From assembly GCF_002102185.1 (NCBI RefSeq), contig NZ_LQOW01000005.1, forward strand, positions 185,439-249,438: DNA of 64,000 nt. Direction: 5' to 3'. Below the pieces are notes generated by a model. That model made no database searches. It saw nothing but the letters and a program-made list of their open reading frames with translations, and was not told the DNA's origin. This document shows positions 6,825-15,645 of the stretch, piece after piece; the first letter of the stretch is position 1; every line of letters begins with the position of its first letter. The position numbers were made by a program, and so were the translations under genes. The DNA comes from Mycobacterium fragae (GTDB taxonomy: Bacteria > Actinomycetota > Actinomycetes > Mycobacteriales > Mycobacteriaceae).

Positions 6825-8618
6825 CTATCGGCCGCCTCCCGTCCCGGTGCCGACGGACACTCTGCCGGAATCGGCGAGCCGATGCGCCGTCTCGAACAAC
6901 AACGCATGCACAAAAGCCTGCGGTAGGTTTCCGCGTAATTGCCGCTGACGGATGTCGAACTCCTCGGTGAACAGGCCCGGCGGACCGCAGGCCGTGCGGT
7001 TGCGTTCGAACCACCGAACGGCCGCGAGATCGTTGCCCAGCTGATGATCGGCCAGCGCCATCAGAAATCCGCACAGGAGGAACGCGCCCTCCGCGTCGCC
7101 GAGCGGTCGCTCGTCCGGCCGGAACCGGTACACAAACCCATCGCGGCCGAGGTCCGCACGCACCGCCTCGACGGTAGCGATGCTGCGCGGATCGTTGGCC
7201 GGAATAGCCCCGCGGATCGTCGGCGTCAGCAGAGCCGCATCGATTCGCGAATCATCCGGTGCGCGTTGCCATCTGCCGTCCGGATGCAGACAGTCGGAGT
7301 CGACATCGGTGATCAATCGGTCAGCCAGATGCTGCCACTCTGCGCCCTGCCGCGCGGGCGCCTCCTCGCCGATGCGCCGCAGGCCGGCCGCACAGATCAG
7401 CCGGGAATGGGCCCAGCGCCGGTCGTCCAATTCCCAGATCCCGGCGTCGGGCTCACGCCAGCGCTTCTCGATGGCGTCGACCAGGGTCTGCACGGCTTGC
7501 CAGTGCTGCTTGTCGAGGCGGTCCAGCCGGGCAGCGGTAGCGAACAGCAGCAGCGCTTCGCCGAAGGCGTCGAGCTGGAACTGGTCGGTCACCCAATTGC
7601 CGGTCTTGACCGCGCCGCCGGGATACCCCGGCAGGTCGAGATCCTGCTCCCCCGGCGGGGCGTCGCCGGTGATGCAGTAGGCCGGCTTGAGCTGCGGACC
7701 ATCGGCAAGCACCCGCTCGCTGACAAAGTGCACCGCGTCGTCGAGCAAGGGGTGCACGCCGGCGACGGCGACGGACTGCCCGGCGTAGGACTGGTCGCGG
7801 ATCCAGCAGTAGCGGTAGTCATAGTTGCGACCCTGTTCTGCCCGCTCCGGCAGCGCCATGCTCGCCGCGGCGACCATGCCGCCGCTGCTGCCCGTCATGC
7901 CCCGCAGCACCGCGTAGGCGGTCTGCGCGTCGTCGTCGGCCAAGCTGTCGGAGACTGCTGGAACCGCTTGGGCCCAAGCCTTTTCCGTGTTGCGCCAGGC
8001 GTCGTTGGGCCGCGCCGGGTCCTTAGGCAGTTCCCGATCGGCAACCTCCAGCACCAGGTCGTGGTCGTGCCCCGGGACGACGTGCACGATCGCCTGCAGG
8101 GACCCGTCGTCGCCTCGCTGCGCGTCAGCCGCTCCGGCCCAGCGGAACCGGTGCGGCCCCGAACGACCGTTCCAGATGCGGTCGTGGCAGGCCAGCTCAT
8201 GCATGCGCTCGGCGCCGAAGCCCGCGCGGATGTCCAGCGTGATGCGCATGCGCATCGGCTTGTCCAACGCGCGGATACGACGCAGCACCACCGCGGTATG
8301 CGGGTCGCCCGGAAAGGCCAGTGCCTCGCGGCATTCGACGATGCCGTCGGTGGTCACCCACCGGGACCGCCAGATCAACGACCGCGTTTCATAGCGGCCG
8401 CCCCAGACGTAGCGCGGATGATCCGGGGCGACCGCGTACACGCCGGTGCCGCCGAGCAATGAGGTGAACACCGCGGGGCTGTCCCAGCGGGGCAAGCACA
8501 TCCAGCAACAGTCGCCGCGCGGCCCGACGACGATGCCGCGCTCGCCGTCGGCGAGCAACGCATACTCGCGAAGCACATGCGGTGGAAACTCGTCGGCGCG
8601 CAGTGGGGTGTCTTGCAT
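6825..8618 (-). CDS. Glycoside hydrolase family 15 protein (glucoamylase/trehalase-like)
   Basis: A 597-residue protein. The N-terminal 230 residues are the beta-sandwich found in bacterial GH15 proteins and the rest is an (alpha/alpha)6 barrel. Family motifs are clear: NYDYRYCWIRD near residue 268, DAGIWELD near 395, EGAFLLCGFL near 525 and RGNLPQAFVHALL near 570. Members hydrolyse alpha-glucosides, and in mycobacteria one characterised GH15 enzyme is a trehalase. No signal peptide is visible, so it is probably cytosolic. The ATG at 8618 (MQDTPL) is preferred; an ATG at 8633 is also possible. It is divergent from the enolase-superfamily gene. Confidence 0.9.
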   Translation of the reverse strand: MQDTPLRADEFPPHVLREYALLADGERGIVVGPRGDCCWMCLPRWDSPAVFTSLLGGTGVYAVAPDHPRYVWGGRYETRSLIWRSRWVTTDGIVECREALAFPGDPHTAVVLRRIRALDKPMRMRITLDIRAGFGAERMHELACHDRIWNGRSGPHRFRWAGAADAQRGDDGSLQAIVHVVPGHDHDLVLEVADRELPKDPARPNDAWRNTEKAWAQAVPAVSDSLADDDAQTAYAVLRGMTGSSGGMVAAASMALPERAEQGRNYDYRYCWIRDQSYAGQSVAVAGVHPLLDDAVHFVSERVLADGPQLKPAYCITGDAPPGEQDLDLPGYPGGAVKTGNWVTDQFQLDAFGEALLLFATAARLDRLDKQHWQAVQTLVDAIEKRWREPDAGIWELDDRRWAHSRLICAAGLRRIGEEAPARQGAEWQHLADRLITDVDSDCLHPDGRWQRAPDDSRIDAALLTPTIRGAIPANDPRSIATVEAVRADLGRDGFVYRFRPDERPLGDAEGAFLLCGFLMALADHQLGNDLAAVRWFERNRTACGPPGLFTEEFDIRQRQLRGNLPQAFVHALLFETAHRLADSGRVSVGTGTGGGR

Positions 8619-8684
8619 AGTGTCCCTTCGCATCGGATACCCGGGCGCCGCATACCCGCTTTGCGTTGCGGGTAGTCACCGGAC

Positions 8685-9797
8685 ATGACTTTGCGTGCCG
8701 GATCAGCGATCCCCGTCGAATCCGTCGAAGTCTCCGCGTACTCCATTCCCACGGACGCCCCGGAGGCGGACGGGACGCTGTCGTGGGATTCGACCACCCT
8801 CGTGCTGGTGAGCGTGCACGCCGGAGGCCAGGTCGGCACCGGCTACACGTATGCCGGCACCGCCGTCGCGACGGTGGTGGCCGCCAAGCTCGCCGACGTC
8901 GTCAAGGACGGTGACGCCCTGCAGCCGCCGGCCCGGTGGGCCGACATGCAGCATGCGGTTCGCAATCTGGGCAAGCCAGGTGTGGTTTCCGAGGCGATCT
9001 CGGCAGTCGACATCGCGCTGTGGGACTTGCGGGCTCGACTGCTCGACGAACCACTGGTGGTCGCGCTCGGCGCCGTGCATGACGCCACTCCGATCTACGG
9101 CAGCGGCGGATTTACTTCGTACGACAACGACGCCCTGCGCGCGCAGCTGTGTGGCTGGGTCAACGCCGGTATCCCGCGGGTCAAAATGAAGGTCGGCAGC
9201 GACCCGGACGCCGACATCGGCCGGGTTCAGGCGGCGCGGTCGGCGATCGGTGATGACGTGGAGCTGTTCGTCGACGCCAATGGCGCTTACCACCGCAAGC
9301 AGGCCCTGCTGTGGGCCCAGCGCTTCGCCGACTATGACGTGCGGTGGTTCGAAGAACCGGTGACCTCCGACGACCTGGACGGCCTGCACCAGTTACGCGA
9401 GCACGGCCCGGCGGGTATGGACATCGCCGCCGGTGAGTACGGCTATCACCTGCCGTATTTCCACCAGATGCTCGACGCAGGAGCGGTGGACTGCCTGCAG
9501 GCCGATGTCACTCGCGCCCTTGGGATCACCGGTGTGCTCAAGGTCGCCGCCCTGTGCGATGCGCGCGGCATGGACTTGTCGTTGCACTGCGCGCCGCAGA
9601 TCAGTGGTCAGGTCGGTACCGCGGTCTGGCACATGCGCCATCTCGAGTACTTCCACGATCACGTCCGCATCGAAGGACTGGCCTTCGACGGCACCATCGA
9701 TCCCGAACCGGGCGGCCTGCTGCGCCCGGATCGGACGGCGCCGGGCCACGGGCTGACCGTCAAACAGGCTGACCTGGAACAGTTCCGGGTGGCCTGA
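8685..9797 (+). CDS. Enolase-superfamily enzyme (mandelate racemase / muconate lactonizing type)
   Basis: A 370-residue protein with the capping domain and the C-terminal TIM barrel. The barrel carries KMKV near residue 168 (catalytic lysine region), the metal ligands D in FVDANGAY near 198, E in WFEEPV near 224 and E in AAGEYGY near 250, and the HCAP segment near 303. These residues fit a dehydratase or epimerase acting on a sugar acid or related carboxylate. The substrate is not predictable. It has its own upstream region, shared divergently with the GH15 gene. Confidence 0.9.
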   Translation: MTLRAGSAIPVESVEVSAYSIPTDAPEADGTLSWDSTTLVLVSVHAGGQVGTGYTYAGTAVATVVAAKLADVVKDGDALQPPARWADMQHAVRNLGKPGVVSEAISAVDIALWDLRARLLDEPLVVALGAVHDATPIYGSGGFTSYDNDALRAQLCGWVNAGIPRVKMKVGSDPDADIGRVQAARSAIGDDVELFVDANGAYHRKQALLWAQRFADYDVRWFEEPVTSDDLDGLHQLREHGPAGMDIAAGEYGYHLPYFHQMLDAGAVDCLQADVTRALGITGVLKVAALCDARGMDLSLHCAPQISGQVGTAVWHMRHLEYFHDHVRIEGLAFDGTIDPEPGGLLRPDRTAPGHGLTVKQADLEQFRVA

Positions 9798-9820
9798 AAT
9801 TTCACAGCTGGCACTAATCC

Positions 9821-9836
9821 TGACGATGTAACGTCA
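9821..9836. promoter_or_regulatory. Inverted repeat upstream of the DUF7159-like gene
   Basis: TGACGATGTAACGTCA has perfect 5-bp arms and lies 58 bp before the GTG at 9894. It could be an operator for the downstream gene; no regulator can be assigned. Confidence 0.3.
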
Positions 9837-9893
9837 TCTTGTCCTGCTGCGACGTATCCAGGCGGCGGCTCGCGCGGGGCACTTGGAGGTGCA

Positions 9894-11684
9894 GTGGACA
9901 TCGTTCTCGGGGTATCGATGGCACCCGCGACGATTCGCATGGTGCTGGTCGAGGGCGAAAACGCCGACGGCGTGACCGTCGACGAAGAGAATTTCGAGGT
10001 CGCTGCCGCCGATGACGCAGCGACCCTCGGCGGCGCCGACCAGGTGATTGCCGCCATACTCGGTACCCGCGAAAGCGCCGCCGAAGCCGGCTACCAGTTG
10101 ACGTCGACCGGAGTGACCTGGACAGACCCGGTTGATGCCGCGGCGCTGCGGGACGCGCTGGCCGCCCGCAAGGTCGAGAACGTCATGCTGGTCTCGGCTT
10201 TTTTGGCTGCCGCTGCGCTGGCCCAAACCGTCGGCCAGGCAATGAATTACGCGACCACCGCGATGCTGTTCGTCGAGCCGGATACCGCCACGCTGGCAGT
10301 CGTCGACTCCGCGGACGGTTCGGTCACCGACGTCTACCGGCGCCCGCTGCGAAGCGACGACCCGGTCACCGAGCTGGCGGCGATGGTCGCCGACGCCGAG
10401 TGGCTGGAGACCCGGCCGCAGGGTCTGTTCGTCGTGGGCTGCGGTGTGGATATCGCGCCGATCAAGCCGGCGCTGGAGGCGACGACCCGGCTGCCCGTGA
10501 GTGCGCCGGAGGAGCCGGACACCGCGTTGGCCCGCGGCGCGGCGCTGGCGTCGGCCAACGCGCCGCTATTCGCCTCGTCCACTGCGGCGTTGGCCTACGC
10601 ACAAGATCCCGGCACCGGCGTAGTGGACCGTTACGCCGTCTCGCCCGGTTACCTGGAAGTCACCGCTAATCGCCCCGACGCCGAGCTGAGCGAAGAAGAC
10701 CTGGCCTACAGTGCGATCCCCGACGAAGACGCCGACGCCCCGACCGCTGTTATCGCCGCCGGCGGCTTGAACGCGGTTCTGGAGCGGCGCAGCCCGATGC
10801 TGCTGGTCGGCAGCGTGTTGGCGGTCATCGTGGTGACCGCTGCTCTGGCGCTGGAGATCGCGCTGGCGATGGGGATCCGGCCTGCGGTGGCGTTGCGGCC
10901 CACTCCACGCCAAGCTCTCATCGTGCCGACCGAGCAGGCGCCCTCGCCGCCGGCGGCGCAGGTTGCGGCACCCGAACCGCCTGCCGTTCACCTGCCCGCG
11001 GCGCCGGCGGCCCCGCCGGTGAACGTGCCGGCGCCCGCGGTTCCGCCGCCGGCCGCACCACCGCCCGTGCCGGTTCCGGCCGCACCCGTGCCGGTTCCTG
11101 CCGCACCTGTGCCCGTGCCGATTCCGGTGCCGGTCCGTGTGCCGGCTCCGGCTCCCGTCCGCGTGCCGCCCCCGGCTCCCGTCCGCGTGCCGCCCCCGGT
11201 CCAGGCGCCGGCCCCACAGCCGCCGGTGCAGCTGCCGGCTCCCCAGCCTCCGGTGCGGTCACCGTTGCCGGTGCACCGTCCCTACCCGCCGGTGCGCCAG
11301 CCGTTCCCACCGATCCGCGAGCCATTCCCCCCGGTGCGCGAGCCGGCCCCTCCCATCTACCAGCCGATCCCCCCGGTACGCGAGCCGGTATCCCAGCCGC
11401 CGGTGAACCTGCCACCCGCCGCGGCCCCGCATTTCCCGCTGATGCCCGCGCCGCAGCCGCCCGTGAACGTGCCGGACCCGCAGCCTCCCATGCAATTGCC
11501 TCCCCCCGCGGCCCCGCATTTCCCGCTGATGCCGGCACCGGAGGCCCCGCAGGCGCCCACGATGCCGGCTCCAGCCGCTCCCCGGATGCCCACGATGCCG
11601 GCTCCGGCGGCCCCCCGGATGCCGGTTCCCGCCGCCCCGGTGATGCCGGGTTTCCACTTCCCGCTTCCGGGATTCCACTTCTGA
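9894..11684 (+). CDS. DUF7159-like protein with transmembrane helix and long proline-rich tail
   Basis: A 596-residue mycobacterial protein. Residues 1-290 are an actin/ASKHA-like N-terminal domain of the DUF7159 kind (DIVLGVSMAPATIRMVLVEG at the start). A hydrophobic helix follows (about 305-330), then about 260 residues dominated by Pro, Val and Ala. The tail holds tandem degenerate units such as PVPVPAAPVPVPAAPV and PFPPIREPFPPVREP, and ends with aromatic FHFPLPGFHF. The start is the GTG at 9894 with GGAGG just upstream. It is probably a membrane-anchored protein with an exposed proline-rich domain; its role is unknown. The tail makes simple alignments to other proline-rich proteins unreliable. 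Confidence 0.75.
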   Translation: MDIVLGVSMAPATIRMVLVEGENADGVTVDEENFEVAAADDAATLGGADQVIAAILGTRESAAEAGYQLTSTGVTWTDPVDAAALRDALAARKVENVMLVSAFLAAAALAQTVGQAMNYATTAMLFVEPDTATLAVVDSADGSVTDVYRRPLRSDDPVTELAAMVADAEWLETRPQGLFVVGCGVDIAPIKPALEATTRLPVSAPEEPDTALARGAALASANAPLFASSTAALAYAQDPGTGVVDRYAVSPGYLEVTANRPDAELSEEDLAYSAIPDEDADAPTAVIAAGGLNAVLERRSPMLLVGSVLAVIVVTAALALEIALAMGIRPAVALRPTPRQALIVPTEQAPSPPAAQVAAPEPPAVHLPAAPAAPPVNVPAPAVPPPAAPPPVPVPAAPVPVPAAPVPVPIPVPVRVPAPAPVRVPPPAPVRVPPPVQAPAPQPPVQLPAPQPPVRSPLPVHRPYPPVRQPFPPIREPFPPVREPAPPIYQPIPPVREPVSQPPVNLPPAAAPHFPLMPAPQPPVNVPDPQPPMQLPPPAAPHFPLMPAPEAPQAPTMPAPAAPRMPTMPAPAAPRMPVPAAPVMPGFHFPLPGFHF

Positions 11685-11693
11685 GAGCGTGAA

Positions 11694-12482
11694 TTACCGC
11701 GGCAAGCCGAAAAGCTGAACCACTCCGTGGTCGCGGCCGGCTGTGTAGCCGCCGTCGACGGCGATGGCCTGACCAGTGACGAACGACGCGTCGGGCGACA
11801 ACAGGAAGGCAGCCATCGCCGCGATCTCCTCCGGCTCCCCCAACCGTTGCAGGGCATGCTCCTCGGTGATCGAAGCCTTCGGATCCTCCATCCCGGGAAT
11901 GTCAAAAACGCTGTCGGTCATCGGCGTTGCGATGAAGCCGGGGCAGATGGCGTTGGCCCGGATGCCACTCGGGCCATAGTCGAGCGCGATGTTCTTGGTG
12001 AGCAGGACGACGCCACCCTTCGCGGCGTTGTAGGCGCTGCCGCCCGCCGTGCCTTCAAGGCCCTCGATGCTGGCCAGTGTCACGATGGAGCCTCGTTCAC
12101 CGTCGACGCGGGGCTGCTCGATCATCCTGGCCAGCGCGGCCTTGACGACCAGAAACGTGCCGGTGAGGTTGATTCCGATCACCCTGTCCCATTCGGCCTT
12201 GTCGAGCAGGTGGACCGGACCGCCGCCGGCGACGCCGGCAGCATGCACCACCCCGTCGAGGCGGTCGGGCACAGCGGCCAGCACCGCAGCGATCGCGGCT
12301 TCGTCGGTCACGTCGGCCGTCACAAACCGGAACTGCGGGCCGAGGTCTGGCGGCGAGGCGATGTCGGCCCCGACGACGGTTGCACCTTCGGCCACCAGGC
12401 GCTGGGCGGTGGCCAGGCCGATGCCGGATGCCGCGCCCGTCACCACGAATGTGCGCGAACGGGCGCGATCAGCGCTCACCAT
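11694..12482 (-). CDS. Short-chain dehydrogenase/reductase (SDR)
   Basis: A 262-residue classical SDR. The dinucleotide motif TGAASGIG lies near residue 15, an HAAGVAGG segment occupies the NNAG position near 85, and the active-site tyrosine and lysine sit in YNAAKGG near 156. The C-terminal AVDGGYTAG is typical. It likely oxidises or reduces an alcohol/ketone with NAD(H). The acyl-CoA-dehydrogenase-fold gene ends 42 bp upstream on the same strand, so the two may act in one catabolic step series. The 3' end nearly abuts the convergent proline-rich gene. Confidence 0.88.
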   Translation of the reverse strand: MVSADRARSRTFVVTGAASGIGLATAQRLVAEGATVVGADIASPPDLGPQFRFVTADVTDEAAIAAVLAAVPDRLDGVVHAAGVAGGGPVHLLDKAEWDRVIGINLTGTFLVVKAALARMIEQPRVDGERGSIVTLASIEGLEGTAGGSAYNAAKGGVVLLTKNIALDYGPSGIRANAICPGFIATPMTDSVFDIPGMEDPKASITEEHALQRLGEPEEIAAMAAFLLSPDASFVTGQAIAVDGGYTAGRDHGVVQLFGLPR

Positions 12483-12524
12483 TTAGCGGTCCTCTCGTAA
12501 CAGGCGAATTCGGTTGGCGCACAG

Positions 12525-13700
12525 TCAGAGTCCGAAATGATCCTCAGCGATGCCAAGCCAGATCTGTGCTGCGTCCATCGCCACCTTCTCGCTGATGAAG
12601 GCATGCTGAGTGCCGGTGTAGATATCGCGGAAAGCGCGCTCGAGTCGGCTGCCCTCACGGATCGATGTGGTGCCCGCCGCGAGATGGGCCCACTCGGCAC
12701 ATGCTCGTGCCGTGTCGGTGGCGTACACCGCGGCCACCCGCATGTCGGCTCGCAGTCGGGGCGTGAGCTCGTCACCGGCGTCCAGTGCCGCCTCGGCCGC
12801 TGTGAAGGCGTCGAAGACCAGAAGACGCGCCGCCCGCCACGCCGCCACGTGATGGGCGAGACCCTTTTGGAAAGTCGGACGACTGGCCAGCGTCGCCATG
12901 TCACTCATCCGCACCTTGGTGGCCGCGAGTTCCTCGACGTCGTCGAGCATGCTCTTGGCGACACCCAACGCGAACGACGCGTGGCCGGCGGCGGTGACAG
13001 GCATCAGGCCCATGCGGCTGGCCGCCGAGGTTCCCCGGAAAGGCTCACGGGTGAACAACGGCATCGTTCGATACTCCGGCACGAACACGTCGGTGACGTT
13101 GTAGTCATAGGAGCCAGTACCTTTGAGCCCCTGCACATACCATCCGTCGGTAAAGGTGACCTGCTCCCGCGGCAGAAACGCAACGCGCATTTCCGGAATG
13201 CCCTCGCTGACCCAGCGCATCTCACCGTTGTCCATCGGGAAGAAGCCGGCACCGATATAGGCCGAGTGAGCGGTGCCGGAGCCGAAATTCCATGCGCCGC
13301 TAAGCCGGTACCCGCCGTCGACGACCACGCCCTGACCGTTGGGGAAGTACTGGCCGCCGATGGCGACGCGGTTGTCGTTGCGGGTGAACAGCTCCGCGAA
13401 ACCCTCGTCGGGAAGATAGGTCGCTGCGGCGAACGCCGACGGCAGGTTTGCAATACCGATCCAGCCGAAAGAGCCGTCCTGCCAAGCCATTTCGATCCAC
13501 GTCTCGATCATCTCCGCCAATGATGGTTCGACGCCGCCCGCCGCCACGGGATTGAACGCTGACATCAGGCCACTGGCCCACATCTCTTCCACGATCGGCG
13601 CGGAAAGCGTGCGCAACCGCTCGGACTCCGCAGCTTCAGACCGCACCAGGTCACGCATCCCACGAGCTCGATCGACGACCCGATCACGCACTCCCGTCAC
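12525..13700 (-). CDS. Acyl-CoA dehydrogenase-fold flavoprotein (HsaA-like hydroxylase type)
   Basis: A 391-residue protein with the acyl-CoA dehydrogenase N-domain, beta-domain (WNFGSGTAHSAYIGAGFF) and C-terminal helical domain. The C-terminus (IREGSRLERAFRDIYTGTQH) fits the flavin-dependent monooxygenase branch of the fold, which uses reduced FMN for hydroxylation, rather than true acyl-CoA dehydrogenases; the catalytic glutamate of the latter is not evident. It may act on a steroid-like or aromatic substrate, which is inference. The start is a GTG at 13700 with GGAAAGGA upstream; the nearby ATG is out of frame. It forms a leftward pair with the SDR gene. Confidence 0.82.
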   Translation of the reverse strand: MTGVRDRVVDRARGMRDLVRSEAAESERLRTLSAPIVEEMWASGLMSAFNPVAAGGVEPSLAEMIETWIEMAWQDGSFGWIGIANLPSAFAAATYLPDEGFAELFTRNDNRVAIGGQYFPNGQGVVVDGGYRLSGAWNFGSGTAHSAYIGAGFFPMDNGEMRWVSEGIPEMRVAFLPREQVTFTDGWYVQGLKGTGSYDYNVTDVFVPEYRTMPLFTREPFRGTSAASRMGLMPVTAAGHASFALGVAKSMLDDVEELAATKVRMSDMATLASRPTFQKGLAHHVAAWRAARLLVFDAFTAAEAALDAGDELTPRLRADMRVAAVYATDTARACAEWAHLAAGTTSIREGSRLERAFRDIYTGTQHAFISEKVAMDAAQIWLGIAEDHFGL

Positions 13701-13724
13701 GGCGCATCCTTTCCGGTCATGCGA

Positions 13725-13961
13725 TCAACTGTCCGCTTCGTCCGGTTCCTCGTCGTCAGTCCAGTACGTGACCTCATACCAGCGCTTGTTGGGCTGGACC
13801 CGCGTTTCGATGTCCCCCGTCGGAACGGCGCGCCTCACCTGGACATTTTTCAAGCGCGGATCACGCCGGCAGAGGAAGGCTTCAAGCTCGGTCGCCAGCG
13901 GCACGCCACTGAGATTTATGTCCGCGAGGGCCCGCCCCTCGTGCATAGCCACGCCGGACAT
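13725..13961 (-). CDS. Small hypothetical protein
   Basis: A 78-residue protein, unrecognised. It reads as a compact alpha/beta unit: a strand-rich N-terminus, an LATELEAFLCRRDP helix and a C-terminal YEVTYWTDD strand followed by an acidic tail. The ATG at 13961 is taken as start; ATG at 13946 is equally possible. A much longer in-frame reading upstream is arginine-rich with shadow-like composition and overlaps a better gene on the plus strand, so it was not used. It lies 24 bp downstream of nothing on its own strand and is divergent from the Pro/Trp-rich gene. Confidence 0.5.
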   Translation of the reverse strand: MSGVAMHEGRALADINLSGVPLATELEAFLCRRDPRLKNVQVRRAVPTGDIETRVQPNKRWYEVTYWTDDEEPDEADS

Positions 13962-14078
13962 CTTGCCCGCGAAACGCGATGCACGCACGGTTTCGCGTCG
14001 TGGCATGTCGCGGTGGGCCGACCGCCGCTCGGATATGGTTGATTCAGTGCGAACCCTCAAGCTGAAGGGTGAATGTCG

Positions 14079-14570
14079 ATGCGTTACAACCCTCCGCCGA
14101 ACTGGCCTAAGCCGCCTGAGGGTTGGGTGCCGCCAGCCGGGTGGTCGCCGGACCCCTCGTGGCCGCCGCCTCCACCGGGTTGGAAGCTTTGGGTCGACGA
14201 CGATGCGCCTGCCTCCAAGAGGTTGCAGTCCGCGGTGACTCGCGTTGAGCGCAGCAGCGACGATGTCGAGTACTTCGGCGACGACCGTGCATGGTCGGAG
14301 GATGCCGGACCGGCGCATGATCATCCGAGCCCAAGAGCGCCTGTGTCCCCGGCGAAGCCGACCCAAGTCGCGCCGGAGGAGCTTTCCGTGCGGCATCTGG
14401 GGTGCCATGCCGCCATCAGGTGGGACGACGAGCACAAGTACCACATCGGGACCATCGTTGCCGTCTCCGCCGATGCGGAGGCGATTCGCGTCGCACTCGC
14501 CGGCGTTGACACACCCGTTTCATTTCAGCGAGACGAACCTAGCGCTCCTCGTCTCTACGTCTGGGTTTGA
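14079..14570 (+). CDS. Hypothetical protein with Pro/Trp repeat head
   Basis: A 163-residue protein. Residues 1-38 consist of short PPxGW-type repeats (NWPKPPEGWVPPAGW, then WPPPPPGWKLW), a head found on several mycobacterial membrane or secreted proteins. The middle is acidic and low complexity. The C-terminal 55 residues form a small beta-rich domain (LGCHAAIRW, HIGTIVAVSAD, IRVALAGVD) that could be an SH3-like barrel. The ATG at 14079 has AAGGG 9 bp upstream; ATG at 14073 is also in frame. No function can be given. Confidence 0.65.
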   Translation: MRYNPPPNWPKPPEGWVPPAGWSPDPSWPPPPPGWKLWVDDDAPASKRLQSAVTRVERSSDDVEYFGDDRAWSEDAGPAHDHPSPRAPVSPAKPTQVAPEELSVRHLGCHAAIRWDDEHKYHIGTIVAVSADAEAIRVALAGVDTPVSFQRDEPSAPRLYVWV

Positions 14571-14613
14571 TTCGAGCCCGCGCTGACGCCGGCCCTGGTG
14601 GCATCATCGCCAT

Positions 14614-15294
14614 ATGGGCTTGCTGTTCCGGCTGGCAGAGTTACTCCTCCTGATAGTGCCGCTGGCCGGGATGATCATCGCCGCGGTCAAGGCGTTCTCT
14701 GCCGCCCAGCGGCGAGGAATGCAAGCCCGGGATCGGGCCGGGCACCCAGACGACTTGCCGGCCGCCGCGCCGTCAGCACGCGCCGGCAGCAACCATGCCG
14801 CCCAATGGGCGTCGATCAAACGTGTCGTGGAAGAGCACAGCCGTACAGACGCACGCTGGCTGGAGTATGAACTCGACTTCGCGAAGCTTCTGGACTTTCC
14901 GCTCATGACCGACATGCGTAATCCGCTTACGACGGCCTTCCACAAGGCCAAGCTGCGAGCGGACTTCCTGCGCCCGGTGAAAGCGGAAGACCTTCTCGAT
15001 GACCGAGAGGCAGCGGAACAGTATCTGGCCGCGGTTCAGGAATATGTAAGCGCATTCAATGTCGCTGAGGCGGAGGCAGTTCGCACCCGTCGCAACGGCT
15101 TTGCCCAGGACGAGCAGCAGCGGATCGCGCGCGCTCAGAGCCTCCTGCGCGTGGTATCGGATTCGGCCGCGGCTCCACAGGAGCGTCAGCACGCATACGA
15201 CCTCGCTTGCAAGGAACTCGACGGTCTGATCGTGTTGCCGCCCGCGACCCAGGCAAGGATCGAGCGTGGGATTTCCGGGGAGATAGACGATTAG
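14614..15294 (+). CDS. Hypothetical protein with N-terminal membrane anchor
   Basis: A 226-residue protein. A single hydrophobic helix (residues 2-25, FRLAELLLLIVPLAGMIIAA) is followed by a basic linker and a long, charged, mostly helical cytosolic-type domain (for example DRAEAAEQYLAAVQEYVSAF-like segments around 130-150). It resembles a coiled-coil-rich actinobacterial membrane-associated protein. There is no clear ribosome site before the ATG at 14614. It is in the same orientation as the Pro/Trp-rich gene 43 bp upstream and could share its transcript. The function is unknown. Confidence 0.65.
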   Translation: MGLLFRLAELLLLIVPLAGMIIAAVKAFSAAQRRGMQARDRAGHPDDLPAAAPSARAGSNHAAQWASIKRVVEEHSRTDARWLEYELDFAKLLDFPLMTDMRNPLTTAFHKAKLRADFLRPVKAEDLLDDREAAEQYLAAVQEYVSAFNVAEAEAVRTRRNGFAQDEQQRIARAQSLLRVVSDSAAAPQERQHAYDLACKELDGLIVLPPATQARIERGISGEIDD

Positions 15295-15318
15295 TTTTCG
15301 ACCCCGCCGGCTGGCTAT

Positions 15319-15645
15319 CTAGCCAGGGTTCTGCTTCGGCTGCGCGGTCTCAATAGTGGCCAATTCGTTTAGGCCGCTCACGGTGAAGACGCGGATCAAA
15401 AGGGGGCGGACGACGAGGTGGATATGCTCGGCGTGGGCGAACAGCGCGTTGACGGCGGCGCTGTCCAGATACTCCACTTCGCTGAGGTCGACGGTGACCC
15501 TCGCCTTGCTGCCCGCACTCTCCGTGACGGCCGTGGTGAGGGCTCGAGTGAATGTGTCGACGTTGCTTAGGTCGATTTCCCCCGCCGCGATCAGCACGAG
15601 TTTTCCGTCGCGACGCACGGTGTCGAGGGTGAGCGATGTGGGCAT
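15319..15645 (-). CDS. STAS-domain anti-sigma factor antagonist
   Basis: A 108-residue single STAS domain. Characteristic features are AGEIDLSNVDTF near residue 24 and the phosphorylation loop DLSEVEYLDSAAVNALF near 57, where the serine after LD is the expected phospho-acceptor. Such proteins, when dephosphorylated, bind an anti-sigma kinase and free a sigma factor. Its ATG shares one base with the TGA of the upstream GAF/SpoIIE/HATPase gene, so the antagonist is translationally coupled to a protein that carries both a phosphatase and a kinase-like domain, a self-contained partner-switching module. Confidence 0.9.
   Translation of the reverse strand: MPTSLTLDTVRRDGKLVLIAAGEIDLSNVDTFTRALTTAVTESAGSKARVTVDLSEVEYLDSAAVNALFAHAEHIHLVVRPLLIRVFTVSGLNELATIETAQPKQNPG

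Noticed and set aside
6939..8462. Plus-strand frame of 507 codons opposite the GH15 gene
   Set aside because: The GH15 protein has all family motifs on the minus strand; the plus frame has none.
10900..11690. Repeated CCGG/GCC-rich units as a CRISPR or tandem-repeat array
   Set aside because: The units encode Pro-Val-Ala repeats in one frame of a long gene and have no spacers.
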